Assembly (NCBI GenBank): GCA_036524005.1
Contig: DATDDB010000098.1
Coordinates: 1-8,162 of the forward strand
Length of the DNA: 8,162 nt
Direction: 5' to 3'
Source of the DNA: DATDDB01 sp036524005
GTDB taxonomy: Bacteria; Pseudomonadota; Gammaproteobacteria; Burkholderiales; Gallionellaceae
Shown: piece after piece, positions 1 to 6,604 of the stretch
Numbering within the stretch: the stretch's first letter is position 1
Layout of the letters: every line of letters starts with the position of its first letter
Notes under the pieces: generated by a model
The model's input: the letters and a program-made list of their open reading frames with translations, nothing else
The model's database searches: none
What the model was told of the DNA's origin: nothing
Program-made: the position numbers and the translations under genes

Positions 1-1860
1 CAGCAGCAGCGAAATCGCCGCGGGTGTGATGCCCGAAATGCGCGAGGCCTGGCCTATGGTTTCCGGCTTGTGCTGGTTGAGCTTCTGCTGCACCTCGATC
101 GAAAGTCCGCGCACCTGGCGGTAATCCAGGGTCGCGGGCAATTGAGTGTCTTCGTGCTGGCCCTGGCGCTCAATCTCTTCCTGCTGGCGCTTGATGTAGC
201 CCTGGTATTTGGCCTGGATCTCCACCTGCTCCGCCACTTTTTCATCCGCGACGGACTCGCCTGCTCCCGGCAGGGTCAGCAGGCTGGCGTAGGTCACTTC
301 CGGGCGGCGCAACAATTCGTAGAGCGGGTATTCGCGCTCTATGCTCTGACCGACGATTTCGGCAGCGCGCTCGGCATCATCGCCTTGCACCAGCATCCTG
401 GGGTTGATCCAGGTGGATTTCAGGCGCTCGATTTCGCGCGCGATGGCCTCGCGTTTCTGCTCGAACGCCTCCCAGCGCACATCGTCCACCGCGCCCAGGC
501 GGCGCCCGGCTTCGGTGAGGCGCAGGTCGGCGTTGTCTTCGCGCAATTGCAGGCGGTATTCGGCGCGGCTGGTGAACATGCGGTAGGGTTCGGACACGCC
601 GCGCGTGATCAGGTCGTCCACCAGCACGCCCAGGTATGCCTCGTCGCGCCTGGGGCACCAGGTATCCTCCTCGCGCGCCAGGCGCGCGGCATTGATGCCC
701 GCCAGCAAGCCCTGCGCCGCCGCTTCTTCATAGCCGGTGGTGCCGTTGACCTGCCCGGCGAAGAACAAACCCTGGATGTGCTTCGATTCCAGCGAGCTCT
801 TCAGCGCGCGCGGATCGAAGTAATCGTATTCGATGGCATAGCCGGGGCGGGTGATGTGGGCGTTTTCCAGCCCCTTGATCGAGCGCACCAGCGCCAGCTG
901 CACGTCGAACGGCAGGCTAGTAGAAATCCCGTTCGGGTAGATTTCGTGGGTGTGCAGCCCTTCCGGCTCCAGGAATATCTGGTGGCTGTCCTTGCCGGCG
1001 AAGCGCGTGATCTTGTCCTCGATGGAGGGACAGTAGCGCGGACCGACCCCCTCGATCACCCCGGTGAACAGCGGCGAGCGGTCGAGGCCGCCGCGGATGA
1101 TGTCGTGCGTACGCGTATTGGTCTCGGTGATCCAGCACGGCAACTGCTGCGGGTGCTGCGCGGCATTGCCCAGGAATGAAAACACCGGCACCGGGTCGTC
1201 GCCCGGCTGCTCCTTCATCACGGAGTAGTCGATGCTGCGCCCGTCTATGCGCGGCGGAGTGCCCGTCTTCAGCCGCCCGACCGGCAGCTTCAGCTCGCGC
1301 AGGCGGTGCGACAGGCTGACGGAGGGCGGGTCGCCCATGCGTCCGGCCTGGTAGTTGGATTGCCCGACATGCACCAGCCCTGAAAGAAATGTACCGGTGG
1401 TCAGCACCACCGTTTTGGCGCGAAACTTCAGACCGAGCTGGGTGACCGCACCCGTGACGCGCTCGCCCTCGACCAGCAGGTCGTCCACCGCCTGCTGGAA
1501 GATCCACAGGTTGGGCTGGTTTTCCAGGCGGCTGCGGATCGCCTGCTTGTACAAATTGCGGTCGGCCTGCGCGCGCGTGGCGCGCACCGCCGGGCCCTTG
1601 GAGGAATTGAGGATGCGGAACTGGATGCCGCCCTCGTCGGTGGCCGCCGCCATGGCGCCGCCCAGCGCATCCACCTCCTTCACCAGATGGCCCTTGCCGA
1701 TGCCGCCGATGGAGGGATTGCAGGACATCACGCCCAGGGTCTCGACGTTGTGCGTCAGCAGCAGCGTGGCGCGACCCATGCGCGCGCTGGCCAGCGCCGC
1801 CTCGGTGCCGGCATGGCCGCCGCCAACGACGATGACATCAAAAGTGTTCGGATAATCCAA
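1..1860 (-). CDS. mnmG: MnmG (GidA), tRNA uridine-5-carboxymethylaminomethyl modification enzyme, 3' end cut by window
   Basis: FAD- and NADH-dependent subunit of the MnmEG complex, which installs the (carboxymethyl)aminomethyl group on C5 of wobble uridine 34 in certain tRNAs in the cytoplasm. 620 codons are visible. The reading frame is open to the left edge and ends in GITPAAISLLL, so about 10 residues are missing (E. coli MnmG has 629). Motifs seen: N-terminal dinucleotide fold GGGHAG (residues 13-18), MSCNPSIGGIGKGH (45-58), TTGTFLSG, TPPRIDGRSI near 200, RYCPSIEDK with Cys277 (the catalytic cysteine position of E. coli MnmG), RPGYAIEYD (338-346) and NGTTGYEEAAAQG (372-384). The start is TTG at 1860, with AGGA (1868-1871) 7 nt upstream; no in-frame ATG lies nearby, and an ATG further upstream is out of frame. 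The gene follows its partner mnmE after a 225-bp gap carrying parS sites. I see no convincing promoter of its own. Confidence 0.97.
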   Translation of the reverse strand, partial: MDYPNTFDVIVVGGGHAGTEAALASARMGRATLLLTHNVETLGVMSCNPSIGGIGKGHLVKEVDALGGAMAAATDEGGIQFRILNSSKGPAVRATRAQADRNLYKQAIRSRLENQPNLWIFQQAVDDLLVEGERVTGAVTQLGLKFRAKTVVLTTGTFLSGLVHVGQSNYQAGRMGDPPSVSLSHRLRELKLPVGRLKTGTPPRIDGRSIDYSVMKEQPGDDPVPVFSFLGNAAQHPQQLPCWITETNTRTHDIIRGGLDRSPLFTGVIEGVGPRYCPSIEDKITRFAGKDSHQIFLEPEGLHTHEIYPNGISTSLPFDVQLALVRSIKGLENAHITRPGYAIEYDYFDPRALKSSLESKHIQGLFFAGQVNGTTGYEEAAAQGLLAGINAARLAREEDTWCPRRDEAYLGVLVDDLITRGVSEPYRMFTSRAEYRLQLREDNADLRLTEAGRRLGAVDDVRWEAFEQKREAIAREIERLKSTWINPRMLVQGDDAERAAEIVGQSIEREYPLYELLRRPEVTYASLLTLPGAGESVADEKVAEQVEIQAKYQGYIKRQQEEIERQGQHEDTQLPATLDYRQVRGLSIEVQQKLNQHKPETIGQASRISGITPAAISLLL

Positions 1861-1953
1861 CGGGTTTTCCTGAAAAACGGTGCGCCTTGAGGGAGGGCGA
1901 ATGATACAGCATTCAGCGCCTCAATCGTATAGGGGTGGCTTCATTTCCGCCGA

Positions 1954-1969
1954 TGTTTCACGTGGAACA
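1954..1969. other. parS-type ParB binding site 1
   Basis: The 16-mer TGTTTCACGTGGAACA differs at one base from the chromosomal parS consensus TGTTTCACGTGAAACA, to which ParB (Spo0J) binds. The two half-sites are not identical: the left half matches site 3 and the right half matches site 2. It lies in the mnmE-mnmG gap, outside any gene. ParB binding is inferred from sequence match only. Confidence 0.85.
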
Positions 1970-1998
1970 ATGTCGCAGAGCAGGGCTCGGAGCAGAAA

Positions 1999-2014
1999 TG
2001 TTCCACGTGGAACA
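1999..2014. other. parS-type ParB binding site 2
   Basis: TGTTCCACGTGGAACA is a perfect palindrome with the GTTCCACGTGGAAC core known from Pseudomonas parS. Symmetry continues three bases each side, making a 22-bp perfect palindrome at 1996-2017. Its centre is 45 bp from that of site 1. It is followed by a T run on the plus strand (2015-2020), but a rho-independent terminator is unlikely because no gene ends there on that strand. Confidence 0.88.
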
Positions 2015-2063
2015 TTTTTTACACCCGAAACCCGCCCTGAAACCCAGCCCGAGTTAAGCGCAT

Positions 2064-2079
2064 TGTTTCACGTGAAACA
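2064..2079. other. parS site 3, exact consensus
   Basis: TGTTTCACGTGAAACA is an exact match to the bacterial parS consensus, and its symmetry extends to a 20-bp perfect palindrome at 2062-2081. The palindrome stops 4 bp from the mnmE stop codon. Its centre is 65 bp from that of site 2. It is the strongest of the three sites and anchors the interpretation of the other two. Confidence 0.93.
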
Positions 2080-2085
2080 ATCGGG

Positions 2086-3426
2086 CTACTTGCCAATGCA
2101 AAAACTGCTGAATATCTTGCCCAGCAGATCGTCCGGGGTGAATTCTCCAGTGATCGAATTGAGCCGCTCTTGCGCCAGGCGCAGCTCTTCGGCAAACAGC
2201 TCCATCTGATCCACCACCCCGGCCGCAGCTTGCACATGTTGGTGCGCCTCTGCCAAGGCCTGGACGTGGCGCTCGCGCGCCATGAACACGCCCGCCTCCT
2301 GGTGCCAGCCGATGACGGCGAGGATTTTCTCGCGCAGCAGATCCAGCCCTGCGCCGGTCTTGGCTGAAAGGTGGACGTTCCAGCCGTGGCTGGCCTGCTC
2401 GGCGCGTGAAGCTTCCTGGGCCAGGTCGATCTTGTTGTATACGCGTATGCAGGGCACGCCCTCGGGCAGCGCGTCGATGATCTTCTGCTCGTCCGGGCCC
2501 AGACCCAGGGCGACATCCACCACCAGCAACACGGCGTCCGCTTTTTGCACGGCGCCATGGGTGCGCGCGATGCCCATCTGCTCCACCTTGTCCTGCGCCT
2601 CCCGCAGGCCGGCAGTATCCAGGATGTGCAGCGGCACGCCGTTGATCTGGATGGCCTGGCGTATCACGTCGCGCGTGGTGCCGGGTATCTCGCTCACCAG
2701 CGCCACCTCTTCACCGCTCAGCTGGTTGAGCAGGCTGGACTTGCCCACGTTGGGCTGACCCACCAGCACGATATGCGCGCCCTCGCGCAACAGGCTGCCC
2801 TGCCCGGCTATCTTGCGCGTCTTGTCCAGTTCGGCCAGCACCTCCTCCAGACCGGCACGGCGCTCGGCAAAATTGACCTCGTCGATCTCCTCTTCCGGGA
2901 AATCCAGCATCGCCTCGGTGAGCATGCGCAGGTGGATGAGCTTCTCCACCAGGCGGTGCACCACCGTGGAAAAATCGCCCTGCAACGAACGCATCGCGGA
3001 TTTCGCCGCCTGGCTGGTGGTGGCATCGATCAGGTCGGCCACGCTTTCGGCCTGGGCCAGATCCAGCTTGTCGTTGAGGAAGGCGCGCTCGGTGAATTCG
3101 CCAGGCCGGGCGAGCACCGCACCCAGTTCGAGGCAGCGCTGCAGCACCAATTGTGTCACGGCGACGCCGCCATGGCCCTGCAGTTCCAGCACATCTTCGC
3201 CGGTATAGGAATGCGGCGCGGGATAATAAAGCGCGATGCCGCTGTCGAGCGCATTGCCTTGGGCATCGAGAAAACGGGATAGGGTCGCGCTGCGCGGCTT
3301 GGGCTGCTTGCCCAAAATGGAAAGGGCAAAACCGGATAGGTTTTGCCCCGAGACTCGAACTACGCCGATGCCGCCGCGACCGGGAGCCGTCGCAATCGCT
3401 GCGATGGTTTTGGGCTGGGCGGCCAC
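2086..3426 (-). CDS. mnmE: MnmE (TrmE), tRNA modification GTPase
   Basis: Potassium-activated GTPase that partners MnmG in modifying tRNA wobble uridine; one-carbon donation is from a methylene-tetrahydrofolate bound by the N-terminal domain. The 446 residues match the usual family length. The N-terminal folate domain carries TIAAIATAPGRGGIGVVRVSG-type residues (about 7-27) and ARPGEFTERAFLNDKLDLAQ (106-125). The G domain, embedded in a helical domain, has P-loop GQPNVGKS (223-230), switch I PGTTRD (248-253), DTAGL (270-274), NKID (331-334) and SAK (354-356). The protein ends in the family's CIGK tail with its functional cysteine (443-446). The start is GTG at 3426, 4 nt after the yidC stop, with only a weak Shine-Dalgarno. 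Translational coupling to yidC is therefore likely (inference). No key residue is missing. Confidence 0.98.
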   Translation of the reverse strand: MAAQPKTIAAIATAPGRGGIGVVRVSGQNLSGFALSILGKQPKPRSATLSRFLDAQGNALDSGIALYYPAPHSYTGEDVLELQGHGGVAVTQLVLQRCLELGAVLARPGEFTERAFLNDKLDLAQAESVADLIDATTSQAAKSAMRSLQGDFSTVVHRLVEKLIHLRMLTEAMLDFPEEEIDEVNFAERRAGLEEVLAELDKTRKIAGQGSLLREGAHIVLVGQPNVGKSSLLNQLSGEEVALVSEIPGTTRDVIRQAIQINGVPLHILDTAGLREAQDKVEQMGIARTHGAVQKADAVLLVVDVALGLGPDEQKIIDALPEGVPCIRVYNKIDLAQEASRAEQASHGWNVHLSAKTGAGLDLLREKILAVIGWHQEAGVFMARERHVQALAEAHQHVQAAAGVVDQMELFAEELRLAQERLNSITGEFTPDDLLGKIFSSFCIGK

Positions 3427-3430
3427 TTTA

Positions 3431-5092
3431 TCAGGCAGGCTTCTTGTCCTTCTCCGCGTTGCGGGTGATCACCCACTGCTGCAGGATGGACAGCGCATTG
3501 TTCACTACGGAATACAACACCAGCCCTGCCGGGAAGAAGAAGAACACCACGCCGAACACGATAGGCATGGTCTGCATGATCTTGGCTTGCAGCGGATCGG
3601 GCGGCGCCGGGTTGAGCTTGGTCTGCAGCAGCATGCTGCCGGCCATGATCAGCGGCAACACGAAGTACGGGTCGCTGGAGGACAGGTCGGTGATCCAGCC
3701 GAAGAACGGGGCATGGCGCAGCTCGACGCTGGCCAGGATCGCCCAGTACAGCGAAATGAACACCGGAATCTGGATCAGCATGGGCAGGCAACCGCCCATG
3801 GGATTGATCTTCTCGGTCTTGTACAGCTCCATCATCGCCTTGTGCAGACGATCACGGTCGTCGGCGTACTGCTCCTTGATCTTCTGCAGCTTGGGCGCGA
3901 CCACGCGCATCTTGGCCATGGAGCGGTAGCTCGCGGCGGACAGGGGGAAGAAAATCAGCTTGATCAGGATGGTCAGGATGATGATCGCCACACCCCAGTT
4001 ATGCACCCAGCCCTCGATGTAGGAAAGACCCATGAACAGCGGCTTGGAAATCGGGGTGAGCATACCGTAGTCCACGGTCAGGCCCAGGCCCGGTGCCACC
4101 GCATCCAGCGAAGACTGGGCGGGGCCCGCATACAGCGCAATGCTGGTGCCGCCCTTTGCGCCCGGTGCCACGGCAGGAATCGAGTAGCGCACGCCGGCGG
4201 AAAACTGCTTGTTGTCCAGCGCCTTTACGTAGTTCTTGTGCTGCTGGCCGTTCTTGGGCAGCCAGGCCGAAACGAAATAGTGCTGCAGCATGGCGACCCA
4301 GCCATTGCTGGCCGCATCGGCAAAAGTCGCCTTGTTTTTCTCGATGTCGGAAAAACTGACTTTCTGGATCTTGGCTTCGTCGGTATAGACCGCGGGGCCG
4401 GTATAAGTGGGCACAAACTTCGAGTCGCCTTCAGGCGTGCTGTCGTCGCGCACCAGCTGAAAATAGGCATCGGCATCGACCGGGGTCTTGCCTTTGTTTT
4501 CGATTTCGTAACCCACGTCAATCAGGTAGGAACCGCGATGGAAGGTATAGATCTTGACGATCGCAGCGCCGGATGGCGTCGTGGCCGTCAGCCGCACCTG
4601 CACGGAATCCTTGCCATCTGCGAGCACGACATTGTCATCCTGCGAGGTGAATTCGGTATTGTGGTTGGGCATTCCGTCGCCGATCAGCCCGGACTGCGCG
4701 ATGTAAACGTGAGATTCGCGCTTCTCCATCAAGACAAAGGGCTTGTCGCTATCAACTGCGCGATGGTTCAGCAGCACCAGGCGCTGCAGGGTGCCGCCGA
4801 CGGTGGTGATTTCGGCCGAGAGCGTGTCGGTCTTGACCTGGATCTTGCGGCCGGACTTGGCAGCCTCGCCGCCGGGCACGGCAGCCCCGGTATTGGCGCC
4901 TTGCACCCCGCTTGCCGCGGCAGGAGCGGTAGTCGCGGAAACGCCCGAGGCATTGGTCGCCGCCACCGCGGAGGCCGCCTGCTGGCTGGCCTGCTGATAG
5001 CGCTCAGGATGCTGGTCTCGCTGCCACTGCTCCCACAGCAGGAAAAGAGAGAAGAAAAAAATCGCCGACAGTAATAAGCGTTGAAAATCCAC
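3431..5092 (-). CDS. yidC: YidC, membrane protein insertase
   Basis: Inner-membrane insertase and chaperone of the YidC/Oxa1/Alb3 family. It acts alone or with SecYEG to insert and fold membrane proteins. The 553 residues fit the Gram-negative form. Order: N-terminal membrane anchor (residues about 4-20, LLLSAIFFFSLFLLW), an Ala/Ser/Thr-rich linker (about 36-80), the periplasmic beta-sandwich P1 domain (about 83-340), then the conserved five-helix core (helices near 358-383, 436-458, 475-490 and 508-535). SMAKMR (391-396) contains the groove arginine equivalent to E. coli Arg366, and NPMGGCLP (430-437) is a family signature. The tail is Lys-rich (NAEKDKKPA), as expected for ribosome contact. 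The start is GTG at 5092: an in-frame TAG three codons upstream rules out anything longer, and the next Met is beyond residue 120. It lies 18 nt after yidD. Confidence 0.98.
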   Translation of the reverse strand: MDFQRLLLSAIFFFSLFLLWEQWQRDQHPERYQQASQQAASAVAATNASGVSATTAPAAASGVQGANTGAAVPGGEAAKSGRKIQVKTDTLSAEITTVGGTLQRLVLLNHRAVDSDKPFVLMEKRESHVYIAQSGLIGDGMPNHNTEFTSQDDNVVLADGKDSVQVRLTATTPSGAAIVKIYTFHRGSYLIDVGYEIENKGKTPVDADAYFQLVRDDSTPEGDSKFVPTYTGPAVYTDEAKIQKVSFSDIEKNKATFADAASNGWVAMLQHYFVSAWLPKNGQQHKNYVKALDNKQFSAGVRYSIPAVAPGAKGGTSIALYAGPAQSSLDAVAPGLGLTVDYGMLTPISKPLFMGLSYIEGWVHNWGVAIIILTILIKLIFFPLSAASYRSMAKMRVVAPKLQKIKEQYADDRDRLHKAMMELYKTEKINPMGGCLPMLIQIPVFISLYWAILASVELRHAPFFGWITDLSSSDPYFVLPLIMAGSMLLQTKLNPAPPDPLQAKIMQTMPIVFGVVFFFFPAGLVLYSVVNNALSILQQWVITRNAEKDKKPA

Positions 5093-5110
5093 GTGACTCT
5101 ACCTAGTTTT

Positions 5111-5332
5111 CTATGGAACGGGGTCGTAACCGCCGGGGTTCCATGGGTTGCAGCGAAAAATCCGTTTAAGGCTCATCCAGCCGCCCGCGAGCGGGCCATG
5201 CCTGGCGATCGCTTCGCAAGCGTAATGCGAACATGTGGGAGTAAAGCGGCAAGAAGGCGGAAACAGCGGGCTGATGAAATACTGATAGCCCCGGATCGGA
5301 GCAATAACCAGCCTGATTATAAATTTCCGCAT
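5111..5332 (-). CDS. yidD: YidD, membrane protein insertion efficiency factor
   Basis: Small membrane-associated protein (UPF0161/haemolytic-domain family, DUF37) that assists YidC-dependent insertion. The 73 residues carry the family signature almost whole: YQYFISPLFPPSCRFTPTCSHY (about 16-37) with its three conserved cysteines Cys28, Cys34 and Cys39 nearby, then the C-terminal RIFRCNPWNPGGYDPVP. The N-terminus is a short amphipathic segment (MRKFIIRLVIAPIRG). The frame stays open further upstream, but there it runs antisense-like through rnpA codons. ATG 5332 is chosen because it gives the family N-terminus and is preceded by an AGG. It overlaps the rnpA 3' end by 16 nt, the usual arrangement, which implies coupled translation. 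Confidence 0.95.
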   Translation of the reverse strand: MRKFIIRLVIAPIRGYQYFISPLFPPSCRFTPTCSHYACEAIARHGPLAGGWMSLKRIFRCNPWNPGGYDPVP

Positions 5333-5685
5333 TTTGCCTGTACGCCTCGCAACAGCCGGGCCAACGCCTCGGAGCCGTCCTTGGCCGTATTCCTGTCTAA
5401 TTGCTTGCGTACCCGGACGATGACGTTCACTGCGCAGGATTTCCCCACGCCATTGGCCGGAAACGCACGCCTGAAGCCCTCCCTGACCAAGCGCTTTGCA
5501 AAATTCCTGGACACCGCGCGCGGCGCGATCCGCTTGCTGACGGTCACACCCAGCCGCGAGATCCCTGCCCGGTTTTTCCGGACATAGACCACAAACCATT
5601 CATTGCTGGTGGTACTACCACCAGGCCGGGCGCCGGGCGACAGGTCAAACCCCTCGCGGCGCCCGATCCGGCGATACCGGGGCAA
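5317..5685 (-). CDS. rnpA: RnpA, ribonuclease P protein component
   Basis: Basic protein subunit of RNase P, which helps the catalytic RNA bind precursor tRNAs for 5' leader removal. The 122 residues match the family. The signature is RAVSRNFAKRLVREGFR (56-72), in the RN(F/Y)xKRxxRE variant rather than the RNRxKR form of E. coli. It is preceded by RLGVTVSKRIA (44-54) and the aromatic strand WFVVYVRKN. The start is TTG at 5685: no ATG or GTG lies in frame between it and rpmH, and only a G-rich stretch precedes it, so the start is less certain than the gene. A CTG overlapping the rpmH stop would add a GGG-containing extension of 14 residues. Residues about 14-27 (Pro/Gly/Ser/Thr) are poorly conserved and their DNA forms a palindrome. 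The gene is 35 nt from rpmH. Confidence 0.94.
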   Translation of the reverse strand: MPRYRRIGRREGFDLSPGARPGGSTTSNEWFVVYVRKNRAGISRLGVTVSKRIAPRAVSRNFAKRLVREGFRRAFPANGVGKSCAVNVIVRVRKQLDRNTAKDGSEALARLLRGVQAKCGNL

Positions 5686-5720
5686 GGATAACCCGCCCCC
5701 GGTCTGGTCTGCGTTTTTCT

Positions 5721-5855
5721 TCAGACGCCGATGCGCGCGCGTCCCTTGGCCCTGCGCGCCCTGATGACTGCACGGCCGCCCTTGGTCTTCATACGGACCA
5801 GAAAACCGTGGGTGCGCTTGCGCTTTGTTACCGATGGCTGATATGTGCGTTTCAT
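5721..5855 (-). CDS. rpmH: Ribosomal protein bL34
   Basis: Large-subunit ribosomal protein. The 44 residues are exactly the common bacterial length and very basic. The signature MKRTYQPSVTKRKRTHGFLV is followed by RMKTKGGRAVIRARRAKGRA and the tail RIGV. ATG 5855 is preceded by AGG (5865-5867) with a 9-nt spacer. It is the first gene of the rpmH-rnpA-yidD-yidC-mnmE-mnmG block and lies directly downstream of a near-consensus promoter and a 5' leader hairpin. It is too short to be picked up by length-based gene calls. Confidence 0.98.
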   Translation of the reverse strand: MKRTYQPSVTKRKRTHGFLVRMKTKGGRAVIRARRAKGRARIGV

Positions 5856-5870
5856 GATTTCTTACCTATT

Positions 5871-5890
5871 GGTTCTATTTCAGTAGAACC
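5871..5890 (-). promoter_or_regulatory. rpmH 5' leader stem-loop
   Basis: In the sense orientation GGTTCTA pairs with TAGAACC around a 6-nt loop, CTGAAA, giving a 7-bp stem. From the -10 position of the promoter, transcription should begin at about 5888-5890, so the stem-loop would form the very 5' end of the mRNA, just ahead of the Shine-Dalgarno. It could protect the message or regulate L34 translation; the function is inference. It has no U tract, so it is not a terminator. Confidence 0.6.
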
Positions 5891-5894
5891 CGGT

Positions 5895-5923
5895 ATTACA
5901 ATGGCAAACGCCCTTTCTGTCAA
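5895..5923 (-). promoter_or_regulatory. Sigma70-type promoter for the rpmH-rnpA-yidD-yidC operon
   Basis: A perfect -35 TTGACA (5923-5918) is separated by exactly 17 bp from a -10 TGTAAT (5900-5895), which matches TATAAT at five of six bases. It lies 40 bp upstream of the rpmH start and after the rluA stop, so it can drive the ribosomal and insertase block independently of rluA. It is the best promoter match in the window. Confidence 0.88.
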
Positions 5924-5956
5924 GCAAAATCAACATCTAAGGCGAGTGCCGCCGCG

Positions 5957-6604
5957 CTAAAAAGGGGCCGCGCTTTCGAACGCCAAAAGCTTGTCTAGGC
6001 GCGGATGAGCAAACTCCAGGAAACAGGCATGCAGCATCAGCCGCGGGGCAGCCATCCCGCCATACAGCGCATCGCCCATGATCGGGTGGCCGCTGGCCGC
6101 CAGGTGCACGCGCAGCTGGTGCGTGCGTCCCGTCACCGGCTCAAGCTCGACCCGGCTCGTATCGTTGGCAGAGTTGTAAGTGAGTACTCGGTAACGTGTA
6201 AGCGAGTGCTTGCCAGCACTGTGGTCCACCTTCTGCCGGGGCCGGTTCGGCCAGTCCGGGCTCAAGGGCAGTTCCATCTCGCCGGTTTCGGGGCTGAGCC
6301 TCCCGGAAACCAGCGCGAGGTAGCGCTTGCTCACCTTGCGGTCATGGAACAGGCGCGATAGCCTGCGCTGCATCTCCGCCCCGCGCGCAAACACCATCAG
6401 GCCCGAGGTCGCCATGTCGAGGCGGTGCACGATCAAGGCATCGGGAAATTCCGCCTGCACGCGGGAAGCGAGGCAATCCTGCTTGTCCTCCCCCCGCCCC
6501 GGCACGGCCAAGAGGCCAGCGGGTTTTACCGCCACCAGCAGGGAGTCGTCCCGAAAAATCAGTTCCAACGAAAATTGCACAGGCGTTACACCGGTGCGCC
6601 GCAT
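5957..6604 (-). CDS. rluA: RluA, dual-specificity 23S rRNA/tRNA pseudouridine synthase
   Basis: Isomerises uridine to pseudouridine; E. coli RluA acts on 23S rRNA U746 and tRNA U32. The 215 residues are close to the 219 of the E. coli enzyme, and there is no S4 domain, as in RluA and unlike RluB-F. Motifs: KPAGLLAVPGR (27-37), the catalytic HRLDMATSG (60-68, Asp63), DWPNRPRQKV (117-126, strongly RluA-like), TGRTHQLRVH (158-167) and GHPIMGDALYG (172-182). ATG 6604 is chosen; it overlaps the preceding gene by 19 nt. A GTG at 6649 would add 15 unconserved residues inside that gene, and a GTG at 6580 would trim 8. None has a strong Shine-Dalgarno, and the chosen ATG sits in a hairpin loop. It is probably the last gene of the yjdM cluster. 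Function is well supported, the start only moderately. Confidence 0.93.
   Translation of the reverse strand: MRRTGVTPVQFSLELIFRDDSLLVAVKPAGLLAVPGRGEDKQDCLASRVQAEFPDALIVHRLDMATSGLMVFARGAEMQRRLSRLFHDRKVSKRYLALVSGRLSPETGEMELPLSPDWPNRPRQKVDHSAGKHSLTRYRVLTYNSANDTSRVELEPVTGRTHQLRVHLAASGHPIMGDALYGGMAAPRLMLHACFLEFAHPRLDKLLAFESAAPF

Noticed and set aside
70..1179. A 369-codon plus-strand open frame opposite mnmG
   Set aside because: Antisense to a conserved gene with intact motifs; the composition (Ala, Leu, Gln, His, Arg) reflects the opposite strand's codons, and no family is recognisable.
1996..2020. A rho-independent terminator reading of the 22-bp palindrome plus T run
   Set aside because: The T run follows on the plus strand, where no gene ends; the CACGTG-centred sequence is better explained as parS, given two sister sites.
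3236..5074. A 612-codon plus-strand open frame across yidC and the start of mnmE
   Set aside because: It lies wholly antisense to two unmistakable genes; its His/Gln/Gly/Arg-rich translation has no domain character and is the usual mirror of GC-rich coding DNA.
5687..5695. A DnaA-box-like TTATCC between rpmH and rnpA
   Set aside because: The sense-strand sequence TTATCCTTG departs from TTATCCACA in its last three bases, and it is single, so it does not indicate an origin.
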